NCBI GenBank assembly: GCA_037447655.1
Contig: JBBHKE010003137.1
Coordinates: forward strand, 1-22,768
DNA from: Zygnema cylindricum
Lineage: Eukaryota; Streptophyta; Zygnematophyceae; Zygnematales; Zygnemataceae
Reading direction: 5' to 3'
Length of the DNA: 22,768 bases
The notes under the pieces are model-generated. The model did not search any database and was not told where the DNA came from. It saw only the letters and a list, made by a program, of their open reading frames with translations. Position numbers and translations under genes: made by a program. Below, piece by piece: positions 1-7,932 of this stretch (positions within the stretch are counted from its first letter, which is position 1; each line of letters starts with the position of its first letter).

Positions 1-455
1 TTTAGGACTTAGAATAATTTTGGTAGGTAATCGCCTCTCTCCCAGAGAGCATCGGTAAAAATAGGCAAACTTTGCCATTTAATTACATCTCACTCAGTGG
101 ACCATTTTTAGTGATTCTTTTTGCTGCGGACTCAAGGGAGTCCTGGCTACACAACGGTGTAGCTGGTCAGAGTGTAAACGTGCCAGGGTGGTTGCATTTC
201 TAATGGAAAGTAAAAGTGGGGAATGTTATCCAAAAGTCATATTCTAACTTTGCATTCTGTGGTGGAACTGAGCACACAGAAAGTCTTATTTCATAGGGGT
301 GAAGCTATTATGGGGTTTTGATTGTCAAGAGGTCAATCATTTGGGTTTTATTTCAACTTGAAGTCGGCACTATCTAGATAAGCTTCTTGTGAGTTGCCTA
401 CTCTGAAGACCAATGGAGGTCTCAGAGTTTCACGGACCCCCACTTTCGACAAAAT
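1..455 (+). mobile_element. Truncated Copia-like leader plus gag start (copy 1)
   Basis: This stretch aligns, with scattered substitutions and small indels, to about 4750-5165, the leader and first codons of the gag-only retrotransposon further right. Shared landmarks are a GCTG..GACTCAAG..GAGTCC block, a GTGCCAGGGTGG block, CTGTGGTGGAACT, and GTCGGCACTATCTAGAT just before the ATG. Similarity runs a little past the gag start codon (413) and fades near 450, so this is a 5' fragment that has lost the rest of the element. The left boundary lies outside the window. The two copies are clearly diverged, so they are related insertions or subfamilies rather than a recent duplication. Confidence 0.8.
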
Positions 456-493
456 ATATCGGATTTCGTTTGGTCTCAAAGCAATGTATCTAA
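413..493 (+). pseudogene. Stub of a retrotransposon gag gene
   Basis: The ATG at 413 occupies the same place relative to the leader as the gag ATG at 5129. The first residues (M-E-x-x-E-F ... G-P-P-S/L) align with the intact Gag N-terminus. After about 13 codons the similarity ends, and the frame closes with TAA at 491-493 after 26 codons. It lacks the Gag core and zinc knuckle and cannot be functional. Confidence 0.6.
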
Positions 494-1504
494 ACCCTCT
501 TAACGTTCAATATTCGATGCATCGAATATGGAATTTATCGCGATGATGATTTTGTCGATACACCACTGAAATTTTGGCAATGATTTTCTGTTCGTTTTTT
601 GTGGACTCGCTTCCACTTTGTCCGTAGGCACATGGTTTGTGCGTCTCCTGGTGGTGATCCATCCGACATATTTCTTTATCGTCCACGTGTAGAGATTCTA
701 CACGTTATATAATTGACTAACAACCTACCCGAGATGGGAAGCCAAATACAAAACCGAATGGAGCGAATGCTTCGGTGGTGAATACCCAGTTATAATTCAA
801 TGTCGTCGTTACCTCCCAGACTCTTAGAGGATCCTTTATAATGTTGCTTTGCAAATAAAACAAAAAAGGCGTTATTGTATAATAAAAAAAATTACAAAAA
901 AGTACGAACATATGTAAACAACCTCACTTTTGGTCTGATGGAGCTTCACCCTAACACTTAGTAAGTCACAACTTATTATAGCCAAATATAATAAAAAACA
1001 GTTGAAAGTACAATTCAAAGTCGTGGATTGCGGCTTATCATGTCTCCTTGCACTAATTCACACTAGTATTATATATTTCAACTTTGTAGTTTCCCTTTTA
1101 TAAACATTCAACCATGGCCTCGATCTCCTTTTTCGACCACATCTCCTCCATCTTCTCACCAAATTTCGCACTAAGATGGTCGACCTACAAAGTTTTTTAT
1201 AGTATCTTTTCTCATATTACTTTGTTTGCAGTTACCCACTTCATTATGACCGTTCGCACTACATTTGGCGTTTTTTTTTTTTTTGTTTATGGCCTTTTCC
1301 CTTTGACATTCGTACTCAATTTCATACCAAGGTGCTCAAAAGAAAACATATCTAATAAATGTTATTACTACTCCCAAATGTATTGTTTTTTATTTGCCCT
1401 TCATCTTATTGATTGGTTTGTAAGTTTCAACAACTTCCACCTTTCATTTTTTTTTTATCCACAATCTTAACCCGGTCAAAAATCTCACTCTATGCATTCA
1501 AATT
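456..1504. other. Intergenic, no gene recognised
   Basis: AT-rich DNA with short chance ORFs only. The one distinct structure is a perfect 20-bp palindrome at 510-529 (ATATTCGATG / CATCGAATAT). A 118-codon ORF at 1114-1470 is rich in Phe, Ser and Ile with homopolymer T runs and has no recognisable domain. Confidence 0.5.
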
Positions 1505-1531
1505 CACACACACACACACACACACACACAA
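1505..1531. repeat. (CA)n microsatellite
   Basis: About 13 uninterrupted CA dinucleotides, directly visible. Confidence 0.95.
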
Positions 1532-2458
1532 CGGGCATGCACACAAAGCGGAAGACAGGGTTTGGCAATTCCGATATCGTGAATCAACACCACACAATGA
1601 GATGACACAAAGTTGGGATTATTCAATACTCCCCAACACGTGTGGCACAGGATTGTGTGGCCTTGAAATAACAGGACTAGTACCCAAACTCGGTTGAAAC
1701 CTTCGTACTATTTATTTGATTAAACTTTGAGATCTCGAACTGTTTTCCTGACAAATTATTACGTGACGACGCTCGACGATCTTTGAAGTTCCGGGACCAT
1801 GTAACCCCTTACTATTTCTCAAGTTGATTTCCACCGCCAACATATTTATGTCGCCTATTTTTAATCCCCAACTTCGACCCTTCTCCCATGGAGCACAAAT
1901 GGGAATGATGGTCGAAAATTGAGGGCTTAACCTCCGAGCAAATCAGCTCATACGGATGATATTCTTACTGGCATTTTGTTTGTCATGGTTTTAAGCTTTG
2001 GGTCGCCCACTCACTACTTTTTTTCCAAATAGTGTATAGTGTAGTTTAATGTTCATATGGTTTGATTATTTGTTTTTATTTTTTTCTTTGTAACTTTCGA
2101 TTATAGGCTTTTAAGTGTTGTTTTGAGATTGTATTGTTGTTACTTCTCATGATTTTTTGTCTCTTACCTTTGATGGTCTCAACAATTTTTTCGCTCCATT
2201 CGTGTCTTTTAAATTGACGGTTTAACTATCTCGTGTATGGCGATGAAATCTTTATCCAACGCTAATGATATTAGGTAAGTGTAGTCGAAGTGTTAAAGAG
2301 GTTGTACATTGAAGGCTTGGTGATGCGATGTAACAGAAAGATGTGATATGAGGTTGATGGTATGATATGGTGATGCTTTATGAGGTATACCTATGTCTAG
2401 ATGTGATTGGATATGTAGACCGATGTGTGTTGATGTAAGCACGAAACATATAAATTTC
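1532..2458. other. Intergenic, no gene recognised
   Basis: No coding region or recognisable element. A nested inverted repeat lies at 1873-1916: TTCGACC pairs with GGTCGAA and, inside it, CCCAT pairs with ATGGG. Around 2300-2440 the sequence is a loose, degenerate array of GATGTGAT-like words. Confidence 0.45.
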
Positions 2459-2540
2459 TCCATCTCCTTCCCTCCCTCCCTCCTACCTTCCTCTCTCTTC
2501 CTTTCCCTCCCTTTCTCCCCCCTCCTCTCACCATATCTCT
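2459..2540. repeat. Pyrimidine-rich low-complexity tract
   Basis: About 80 bases of almost only C and T (CTCCCTCCC and CTTCC units). It resembles, on a smaller scale, the pyrimidine tract in the SMR gene intron, but no gene is seen beside it. Confidence 0.85.
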
Positions 2541-3284
2541 CATCAAATTTTTAAAGATGGCGTAAGGAAAGAAGCCTTTTCCTTACTAAAAAAGTTTTGA
2601 TGCCCTTAGAAGCCTCACAAAAGTGTAAACAACCATAAAATATATTGACAAACTGCAAAAACATTAAATTAAGCAATTAAAACCACAACTAAATCTAGGA
2701 CGCACCTAAAAACATGTGTATAAAAAACAACATTATTGCCCTATTTAGCGTGGAAATAATTAAAACCACAAAGTGATAATACAACCATGCAGAAATGCGA
2801 TACAATAGGTAACAATCGATCGTCGATTGTACAAATTTTGAACTACCTAAAGTAGGCTCAGACCGATACGAAACAGTACGATATCGAACCGAGGCTTATA
2901 ATATGTGCGAATAAGATCTTGAACGCATGTTAGAGGTCACAAAAGTAAAAATTTTACATAACCGAAACTGACTGTTTTTCATTTTTCAAAATCTGAGTAA
3001 CCGACGCCCGACCGGGTTATGTCACTCTCCTAAATTGTTAACTATTAACTGAAACGTGTGTACGAAAATAAAAGTAAACCAAAACTTGATTTCTCACAAC
3101 TACCTGTACACGCCCGTACCCAAAAAAATACAACATTATAAAGAAAAAAATAATGATGATGTCACTTACTTCCACGATACGAAGAGTACAAAGTACAATA
3201 ATGTTGGATTGTATGGACAGTACAAAATTTTCATTTTTTTTCGTTTTTTGCTTGACTGACCGCAACCGATTTTTTTTTTCTGTG
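2541..3284. other. Intergenic, no gene recognised
   Basis: AT-rich DNA without a supported gene. A short palindrome, ACAATCGA-TCG-TCGATTGT, lies near 2812-2830. ORFs on both strands at 3038-3325 are below 100 codons, overlap each other and show no domain. Confidence 0.45.
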
Positions 3285-3405
3285 AATCGACCGCCCGAAT
3301 CCGTCTGGCCCCCCAAGTTTTGCAACCAAATCCGTTCTGGATCCGACGCAGGCGGCCAGTTAACGGTCGGTCACGATTTCGGTTGACCGTTTGTGACCTT
3401 TGGCA
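3285..3405 (+). repeat. Dispersed repeat, copy A (inverted partner at window end)
   Basis: Reverse-complementing 22640-22768 gives a sequence that aligns along this segment: ACCGCCCGA, CCCCCAA, GCAACC, ATCCGTTC, GGATCC, GGCGG, GTTAACGG, TTTCGGTTGAC and GTTTG.GACC occur in the same order. The unit is rich in CGGTT/AACCG words and more GC-rich than its surroundings. Similarity stops just after 3405. The element class is unknown; it could be the end of a DNA transposon. Confidence 0.7.
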
Positions 3406-3906
3406 TGCATCATCTGATCGGCTTTAAGGGTACTTTTGCATGTGCTAAAGTTACAGTTATTTCCTGTCGTTTTCCTCCATAACTTTGAAAAAAACGAGAA
3501 AATCAGCAGCCGTACCAAAAAAATGAAATTAACATCGTACAAGTTACGTTTCCTTACAACTTTAAATGTATAGTTGTTTGTCGGTTAGCGCGAAGTAGTT
3601 TGACGTCTAGCGCATATCGACCCACTTTTGCGTCCTTCCAGCTCATCTTCAAACTTTATTTCAAATCACCATTCGAGGTGATTTTAATTAAAGTTCCATG
3701 AGGTAAACGAATAGGTGGATGTTGTTGCACGTGCCGGAAGTTTGATACAATTTTTGAGCGCAGAGAACCAAAAAAAAATCGACCGCACGCTTACAACCTG
3801 TGCGTACTGTTTTCTGTGCGCTGAATTCAGTACAGGGGTCGTGGAGGGGGTTTGGACCAACGGACGCCATTTGGCAAAAGCGAAGTCCGTGAAAGAGCCT
3901 CTCTCT
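3406..3906. other. Intergenic, no gene recognised
   Basis: No supported gene or element between repeat copy A and the retrotransposon's left LTR. The overlapping ORFs on both strands at 3688-3966 are short and featureless. Confidence 0.45.
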
Positions 3907-4072
3907 TATTGAAATTGATGTATTTTCTAGGTCTGTATTGGAAAAATAAATAGAGTAAGTTAGCAAAGGCAGCCTGCTTCTTGCTCAAACTCTCCAGTCC
4001 CCATACTTGTTGCAGTCACTGAAGACCGGAGAGAGAGCTAGAGCCATGGTTGTCTATAATGTCCAAGGAGAC
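3907..4072 (+). repeat. 5' LTR (recognisable part)
   Basis: Matches 7129-7325 nearly base for base except for a 33-bp tandem duplication present only in the right copy. It contains AATAAATAG and the stretch CTCAAACTCTCCAGTCC. Similarity ends after GTCCAAGGA, where the two copies diverge, so either the LTR ends here or one copy was rearranged. Confidence 0.75.
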
Positions 4073-4107
4073 AGAGAAAAGGCTAATACTTAGTTTGTTC
4101 CAAGAAG

Positions 4108-4192
4108 ACACTGCCGGAACAAGGATTTGATCCTAGTACCTACAGATCGTTTAAGGACTTGAAGTTTGCTTTAGCCATTAGACCAAATCACC
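4108..4192 (-). repeat. tRNA-like SINE head 1
   Basis: Read on the minus strand, GGTCTAATGGCTAAAGC (complement of about 4170-4186) resembles a Pol III A box with D-loop. About 35 bases on, GGATCAAATCC (complement of about 4123-4133) resembles a B box (GGTTCRANNCC). The spacing is as in tRNA genes, but the acceptor and anticodon stems do not fold convincingly. It is therefore read as the head of a tRNA-derived SINE rather than a tRNA gene. Confidence 0.45.
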
Positions 4193-4283
4193 GTTGAGAT
4201 ATATTGTATACAATAAGTATTTAAAAGTGTTCAAGTAGAGAATCGCCAGACAGACCGACAAATAAGTAAAAGCTACTCTAAAC

Positions 4284-4345
4284 AAATTTGATCCTGCAAC
4301 CTCTAGAATTTACATATACTGGCGCCTTAACCATTAAGGAGATAC
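4284..4345 (-). repeat. tRNA-like SINE head 2
   Basis: On the minus strand, AATGGTTAAGGCGCC (complement of about 4321-4336) is very close to the A box/D-loop of plant tRNAs. GGTTGCAGGATCAAATT follows and resembles the T-arm pattern GGTTGCAGGTTCGAATCC with a decayed B box. It has the same orientation as head 1, about 150 bp away. It could be a second SINE or a dimeric SINE. Confidence 0.45.
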
Positions 4346-4634
4346 GAAAGAATACACGTGACGAGTTTCAAAGATTAATAAACATTAACGTAACAACTAA
4401 TTAACACCAGACTAACGAAGAGGAACAATTCATGCATCTACACGAATCTAAACCGTGTAAAATATGTTTTGATCGAACAGCCGGCATTGTAGCCGCCACG
4501 CGAAGTGAGATTTTGGCGGCATTCGGAGATAGCGTCACGCGGTGCCACGTGGCGTCACATTATTTGATACCCGCAAAAGATGGGAGGAGGACCATGGCTC
4601 CCGATTTGACAAGTGTCACCTTGTAGACCATATC
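4346..4634 (+). other. Retrotransposon U3-like or leader-proximal segment, no gene
   Basis: Non-coding between the SINE-like heads and the promoter-like segment. It holds a GC-rich patch near 4485-4560 with GCCGCC / GGCGGC in inverted orientation and two GCGTCAC words. A 64-codon ORF at 4432-4626 has no domain and is not called. Confidence 0.4.
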
Positions 4635-4690
4635 GTACAATGGTCGTACAATAAGTACATCTCCCATTGTACCTTCTTGTACTATATAGT
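4635..4690 (+). promoter_or_regulatory. Possible retrotransposon promoter with inverted repeat
   Basis: A perfect 9-bp inverted repeat (GTACAATGG at 4635-4643, CCATTGTAC at 4664-4672) is followed by TATATAG at 4683-4689, a good TATA-box match. Transcription starting some 25-35 bp later would place the whole hairpin series (4764-5022) in the RNA leader ahead of gag. This is inference from position and motif. Confidence 0.4.
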
Positions 4691-4763
4691 GTTCTTATTG
4701 GACTAGGGTTAAGTAGTAGGTAGTCGTGAGTAGGTAGACCAAGACTTTGTAATATTTAGGTAC

Positions 4764-5022
4764 CTCTCTCTAAGAGAGCTTGTAACTATAAAGGTCAACT
4801 TTGACCAGCCATAACTTAATGCTCGGGTGAGAAAATTCAGTGATTTTTTTTGCTGCAGACTCAAGAGAGTCCAAGCTACACAGAGGTGTAGTCGGTCAGG
4901 GTCTTTGCGTGCCAGGGTGGCACTTATTCAGTGGGAAAATCAAAGTGGGGAATATTGTCCAAGCTTTGCACTCTGTGGTGGAACTAAGCACACAGAAGGT
5001 CTTCCCTTCACAGGGGTGAAGG
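4764..5022 (+). promoter_or_regulatory. Structured RNA leader with six hairpins upstream of gag
   Basis: Six short perfect stems follow one another: CTCTCT/AGAGAG (4764-4778), GACTC/GAGTC (4858-4871), CTACAC/GTGTAG (4876-4891), GTGCCA/TGGCAC (4909-4923), TCTGTG/CACAGA (4972-4996) and CCTTCAC/GTGAAGG (5005-5022). The diverged copy at 1-455 has counterparts for all six, at 35-49, 128-143, 146-163, 180-192 (weaker), 255-281 and 289-304. Several loops differ while stems are kept. In the sixth, C-G pairs are replaced by G-U pairs. This suggests a selected RNA fold, for example for Gag packaging, dimerisation or translation control; the role is inferred. Confidence 0.55.
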
Positions 5023-5128
5023 TGTATTGGGGTTCTAATTGGCAAAGGATCATTCATTTGGGTTTATATCAACTTGGAGTCGGCACTATCTAGATTAGCT
5101 TCTTTTAGATCTGCGAATTCTGTGGGCA

Positions 5129-6604
5129 ATGGAACCCATAGAATTTCAGGTTATGGGCCCACCATCTAGGGTGCCTATGTTCGATGGAACAGATTTCACT
5201 TATTGGGAGTTTACAATGGAAGGGTTGCTTTTCGAGAAGCACTTATGGGGAATTGTTTCGGGACAAGTGAGATGTCCGCCACCTGGCTTTGGAGGAGCTT
5301 ACTATGGAGAATCATCTGAGGCTGCCCAGAATATCAACCGGAGTTCAGATGCAACGGAAGGTGAAGGGAAAAACCTTGCCGTGGATGGGGAAATAGGGGA
5401 GAAGGATAAAGGGACACTTATGGTGAGGGGAGCTATGCTCTCCGCCACAGCTCCACTTAGAGGGGTTATAAGTAAAACTGAAGAAAATGATAGTAAAATT
5501 TGGGAGTATAAAAACACTATAGCAAAACATCTCATACTTAGATATGTGTCTAAGTCCATAGCTATCACTCTTTTAAGTCTAACCAAGTCTTCGGAAATGT
5601 GGGAAACACTAAGTCAGATTTATAAGAGTGAGACTATTCAGAGGCAGCAGTTAGTAAAACAGGAAATAGAGGCCTATGTTTATAAAGGCGGTAACATGAT
5701 AGAGTTTTGCAATGATATTGCTGCGTTATATGTCGAGCTTGCTAGTGCGGGGTATGTAGAATCTGAGGAGAGAAAGATTAATACATTACTCATGAAACTC
5801 CCAGATGAGTACGAAAACATCATTTATCGTATGCAGGCAATGAATGGCTCCTCATGGACTTGGAGCTTTACCATGGGGATAATTCTTGTGAGGGAAAGCA
5901 CTTTGGAGCTTCGTAGGGGAAGTGACAGGGTGAATGCATTTACAGCTGGTGGTGATTGGCGAAAGCGTGATGAGAGGAACGGCGGTGACGAGCGGAAGCG
6001 TGATGAGAGGAAGAAAGACAACGGTAGACCTTATCGGAACTTTGGTGGAAAGAGAGGGAGAGGAAAAGAAAGGGGAGCTTTGAAAAAAGGTGTTTGCTTC
6101 TTTTGTAGAGAACCGGGTCACTATATGGAGGAGTGTCCTTGTTTGGAAGAACTTAGAAGTTGGAATGTGAAAGAGGAGGAAGAAAGGGAAGAGCAAAAAG
6201 AGGATAAAGAAATCTTAGAGCTTCTCCACATTGGTAGAATGGAGAAGAGAGAAAAGTACACAGAAATTCCACGAAAGCAACAGTGTGCTTTTGGAGGTAT
6301 AAGGGAAGTAAAGGGAAGGGAGGTACTTGAGGGAGTTAGAAATGATGATGATGTCAAGGAGTGTAGAAAGTATGACTTAGAAATGAGAAAGTCAAATCTA
6401 GGATACATAAATGAAATAGGGAAAAATAAAAATAATGAGGATAATTCTATAAATATTTTGGAAACAGAAAACTGGTTGGAAAAGGAGACTTCAACGGCTT
6501 TCGAGGAAAGGGGAGAAGTAAATCTAGAGGGGGTTTTAAAAGATAGGGGAGAAGAGGAATATGTAATGAAAGGTTTAGGGGAGGAGAAATATTTATTGGA
6601 ATAA
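5129..6604 (+). CDS. gag: Copia-type Gag polyprotein with zinc knuckle
   Basis: 491 codons. Gag coats the retrotransposon RNA and assembles the cytoplasmic virus-like particle. Residues about 15-45 carry the FDGTDFTYWEFTMEGLL pattern typical of the Copia Gag N-terminus (DUF4219-like). Residues about 120-260 form the UBN2/Gag helical core, with WEYKNTIAKHLIL, LTKSSEMWETL and LLMKLPDEYENI as clear landmarks. A basic RKRDERN-rich linker follows. A CCHC zinc knuckle (Cys323, Cys326, His331, Cys336; CX2CX4HX4C) binds nucleic acid. The last 150 residues are an unusual Glu/Lys-rich tail of low complexity. The ATG at 5129 is chosen because the homologous leader in copy 1 also ends at an ATG in the same place. 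No protease follows in frame; TAA closes the ORF at 6602-6604. The ORF is uninterrupted, so the element may have been recently active. Confidence 0.88.
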   Translation: MEPIEFQVMGPPSRVPMFDGTDFTYWEFTMEGLLFEKHLWGIVSGQVRCPPPGFGGAYYGESSEAAQNINRSSDATEGEGKNLAVDGEIGEKDKGTLMVRGAMLSATAPLRGVISKTEENDSKIWEYKNTIAKHLILRYVSKSIAITLLSLTKSSEMWETLSQIYKSETIQRQQLVKQEIEAYVYKGGNMIEFCNDIAALYVELASAGYVESEERKINTLLMKLPDEYENIIYRMQAMNGSSWTWSFTMGIILVRESTLELRRGSDRVNAFTAGGDWRKRDERNGGDERKRDERKKDNGRPYRNFGGKRGRGKERGALKKGVCFFCREPGHYMEECPCLEELRSWNVKEEEEREEQKEDKEILELLHIGRMEKREKYTEIPRKQQCAFGGIREVKGREVLEGVRNDDDVKECRKYDLEMRKSNLGYINEIGKNKNNEDNSINILETENWLEKETSTAFEERGEVNLEGVLKDRGEEEYVMKGLGEEKYLLE

Positions 6605-6633
6605 AAATAGAAAGTGATAGCGGAAAGAATTCC

Positions 6634-7038
6634 ATGGGAGAGAGTGAGGAAAGTTCAGAAAATGGGGTGAGTTTCATGGATAAAAATATGAGTACGGAAG
6701 ACGTAGATCTTATGAGGAACTTAGTGGGGACTCTTGTTTTTTGGGAAAATTTGGGGGGTAATGGATTTGACATCAGTAATGGGAAGGATGTCATTTATGA
6801 AGGTGTGCCTGTAAAAGGGTTAGCATCTGGGTGTGTGTTGCATATTGGAGATGGGGCTGGCTGTTTGAATTGCAAGAGGGAAATTGGATTTAGTGTGGAT
6901 GGAAAAGAGATGAGGTGGATAAAATATTTTCTCGGATTTATGAAAAATGGCATGCAAAATAAAATGTGTGATGTAATTATTATTTCGGTTCATCTAATAC
7001 ACTTCTTTAAATACGAGGGTATTCACTTAAACTTTTAG
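6634..7038 (+). CDS. Second retrotransposon ORF, function unknown
   Basis: 134 codons beginning 29 bases after the gag stop and in another frame. Two in-frame ATGs occur near the start (6634 and 6676). The protein has an acidic, Ser/Glu-rich N-terminus, a Gly-rich middle (FWENLGGNGFDISNGKD), a single CLNC pair, and a hydrophobic C-terminal part. I recognise no family, and no protease, integrase or RT motif is present. The strand keeps the purine bias of gag, which fits a long-retained part of the same element, but the ORF could equally be decayed sequence that happens to be open. It ends just before the polypurine tract. Confidence 0.4.
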   Translation: MGESEESSENGVSFMDKNMSTEDVDLMRNLVGTLVFWENLGGNGFDISNGKDVIYEGVPVKGLASGCVLHIGDGAGCLNCKREIGFSVDGKEMRWIKYFLGFMKNGMQNKMCDVIIISVHLIHFFKYEGIHLNF

Positions 7039-7128
7039 GAGGAGAAAAGAAAGAGGAAAAGAAAGAAAAGAAAAAAAAAATTGTTTTAGTGGGAGTTGAA
7101 AAGAAGGTAGACTAGAAAATAAGGGGAG
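7037..7128 (+). other. Polypurine tract next to the 3' LTR
   Basis: A run of AGGAGGAGAAAAGAAAGAGG-type sequence, then AGAAAATAAGGGGAG directly before TGTTGAAATTG. In LTR retrotransposons a purine tract in this position primes plus-strand DNA synthesis. The last 15 bases are the likeliest primer. Confidence 0.65.
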
Positions 7129-7325
7129 TGTTGAAATTGATGTATTTTCTAGGTCTATATTGGAAAAATAAATAGAGTAAGTTAGCAAAGGCAGTCTGCT
7201 TCTTGCTCAAACTCTCCAGTCCCCATACTTGCTTCTTGCTCAAACTCTCCAGTCCCCATACTTGTTGCAGTCACTGAAGACCGGAGAGAGAGCTAGAGCC
7301 ATGGCTGTCTATAAGTCCAAGGAAA
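7129..7325 (+). repeat. 3' LTR (recognisable part)
   Basis: Begins TGTTG and matches 3907-4072. It carries one extra tandem copy of a 33-bp unit (CTTCTTGCTCAAACTCTCC..., about 7197-7262) absent from the left LTR. Right-hand similarity ends near 7325 without a clear terminal CA plus target duplication, so the true LTR end is uncertain and may have been deleted. Confidence 0.75.
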
Positions 7326-7932
7326 TATCAAGTATCAACATGTCAGAAATAAAAGTATACCAAGCGCTTCGACTTCTCGATATCAATATACGAAATATTC
7401 GAACAAACCTTTTTGGCTTTTTCTGCACTTATTTGTACAGTGTGGCTGGCTGACGAGCCTTCCTACACGTGTCATTCCTGTGTATGGACCCGCTGACTTT
7501 GGCCACTTTCTGTCCTTTCTGTAGATAAATGTACGGCAATCGTAGAGATACGTATATCGGGTACGGTTGAACCATCGAATGTGCGGGGGCCCCCCGAAAA
7601 ATGCGCACCCCCGTCCACGTGTCCTTCGTACTTTATATATTCCGAGAAAAACAGAGAAAATGCTGGGATCTTGCGACAAAACGTACAGTACATTACAGTA
7701 CCGTACTGTAGCTTGGCCCGCTCATCCTTGACTGCGATTGGACACGGAAATGCGAACAAAAATTCTGTAACTGCCACGACGTGGCGCTTCTTTTATTCGC
7801 CTCGCTGACAGCTTTAGCGGATTCACTGAATGCTGGAAGAATCGTATCTGATTTTTGATTTGAGCTTTCAGTTTAGCTCAATCGTAACCGCGTTTTACAG
7901 GACAGTATTCTGTACTTTTTAGGGGAGATGAA
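7326..7932. other. Intergenic, no gene recognised
   Basis: No supported gene. It contains a GC-rich inverted repeat near 7585-7597 (CGGGGGCCCCCCG type) and a TATA-like TTTATATATT near 7632. A GTAC-rich 38-bp segment at 7674-7711 has an inverted relative at 21548-21585. ORFs on both strands at 7383-7808 overlap and look accidental. Confidence 0.45.
7674..7711 (-). repeat. GTAC-palindrome repeat, copy A
   Basis: The reverse complement matches 21548-21585 at 31 of 38 positions by eye. At its heart is TACAGTAC-N-GTACTGTA (7694-7710), a perfect 8-bp inverted repeat around one base. The other copy keeps both arms but has a different centre base. Confidence 0.55.

Larger units (their letters stand above)
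3907..7325 (+). mobile_element. Gag-only Copia-type LTR retrotransposon
   Basis: A direct repeat (3907-4072 and 7129-7325) brackets a gag gene, a second ORF and a terminal purine tract, the order expected for an LTR element. The right copy begins TGTTGAAATTGATG immediately after the purine run AATAAGGGGAG, a normal polypurine-tract to LTR junction. The left copy begins TATTG, one base off the canonical TG. No protease, integrase, reverse transcriptase or RNase H motif is seen in the roughly 3.1 kb between the repeats, so the element would need pol from a relative, as known for TR-GAG/LARD-type elements. The inner ends of the LTRs, the primer-binding site and the target duplication could not be fixed, and a TATA-like signal at 4683 suggests the original LTR may have been longer. 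Confidence 0.75.

Noticed and set aside
4827-5093. 88-codon ORF in the retrotransposon leader
   Set aside because: The homologous leader at 1-412 has indels that break the frame, so it is non-coding leader rather than a gene.
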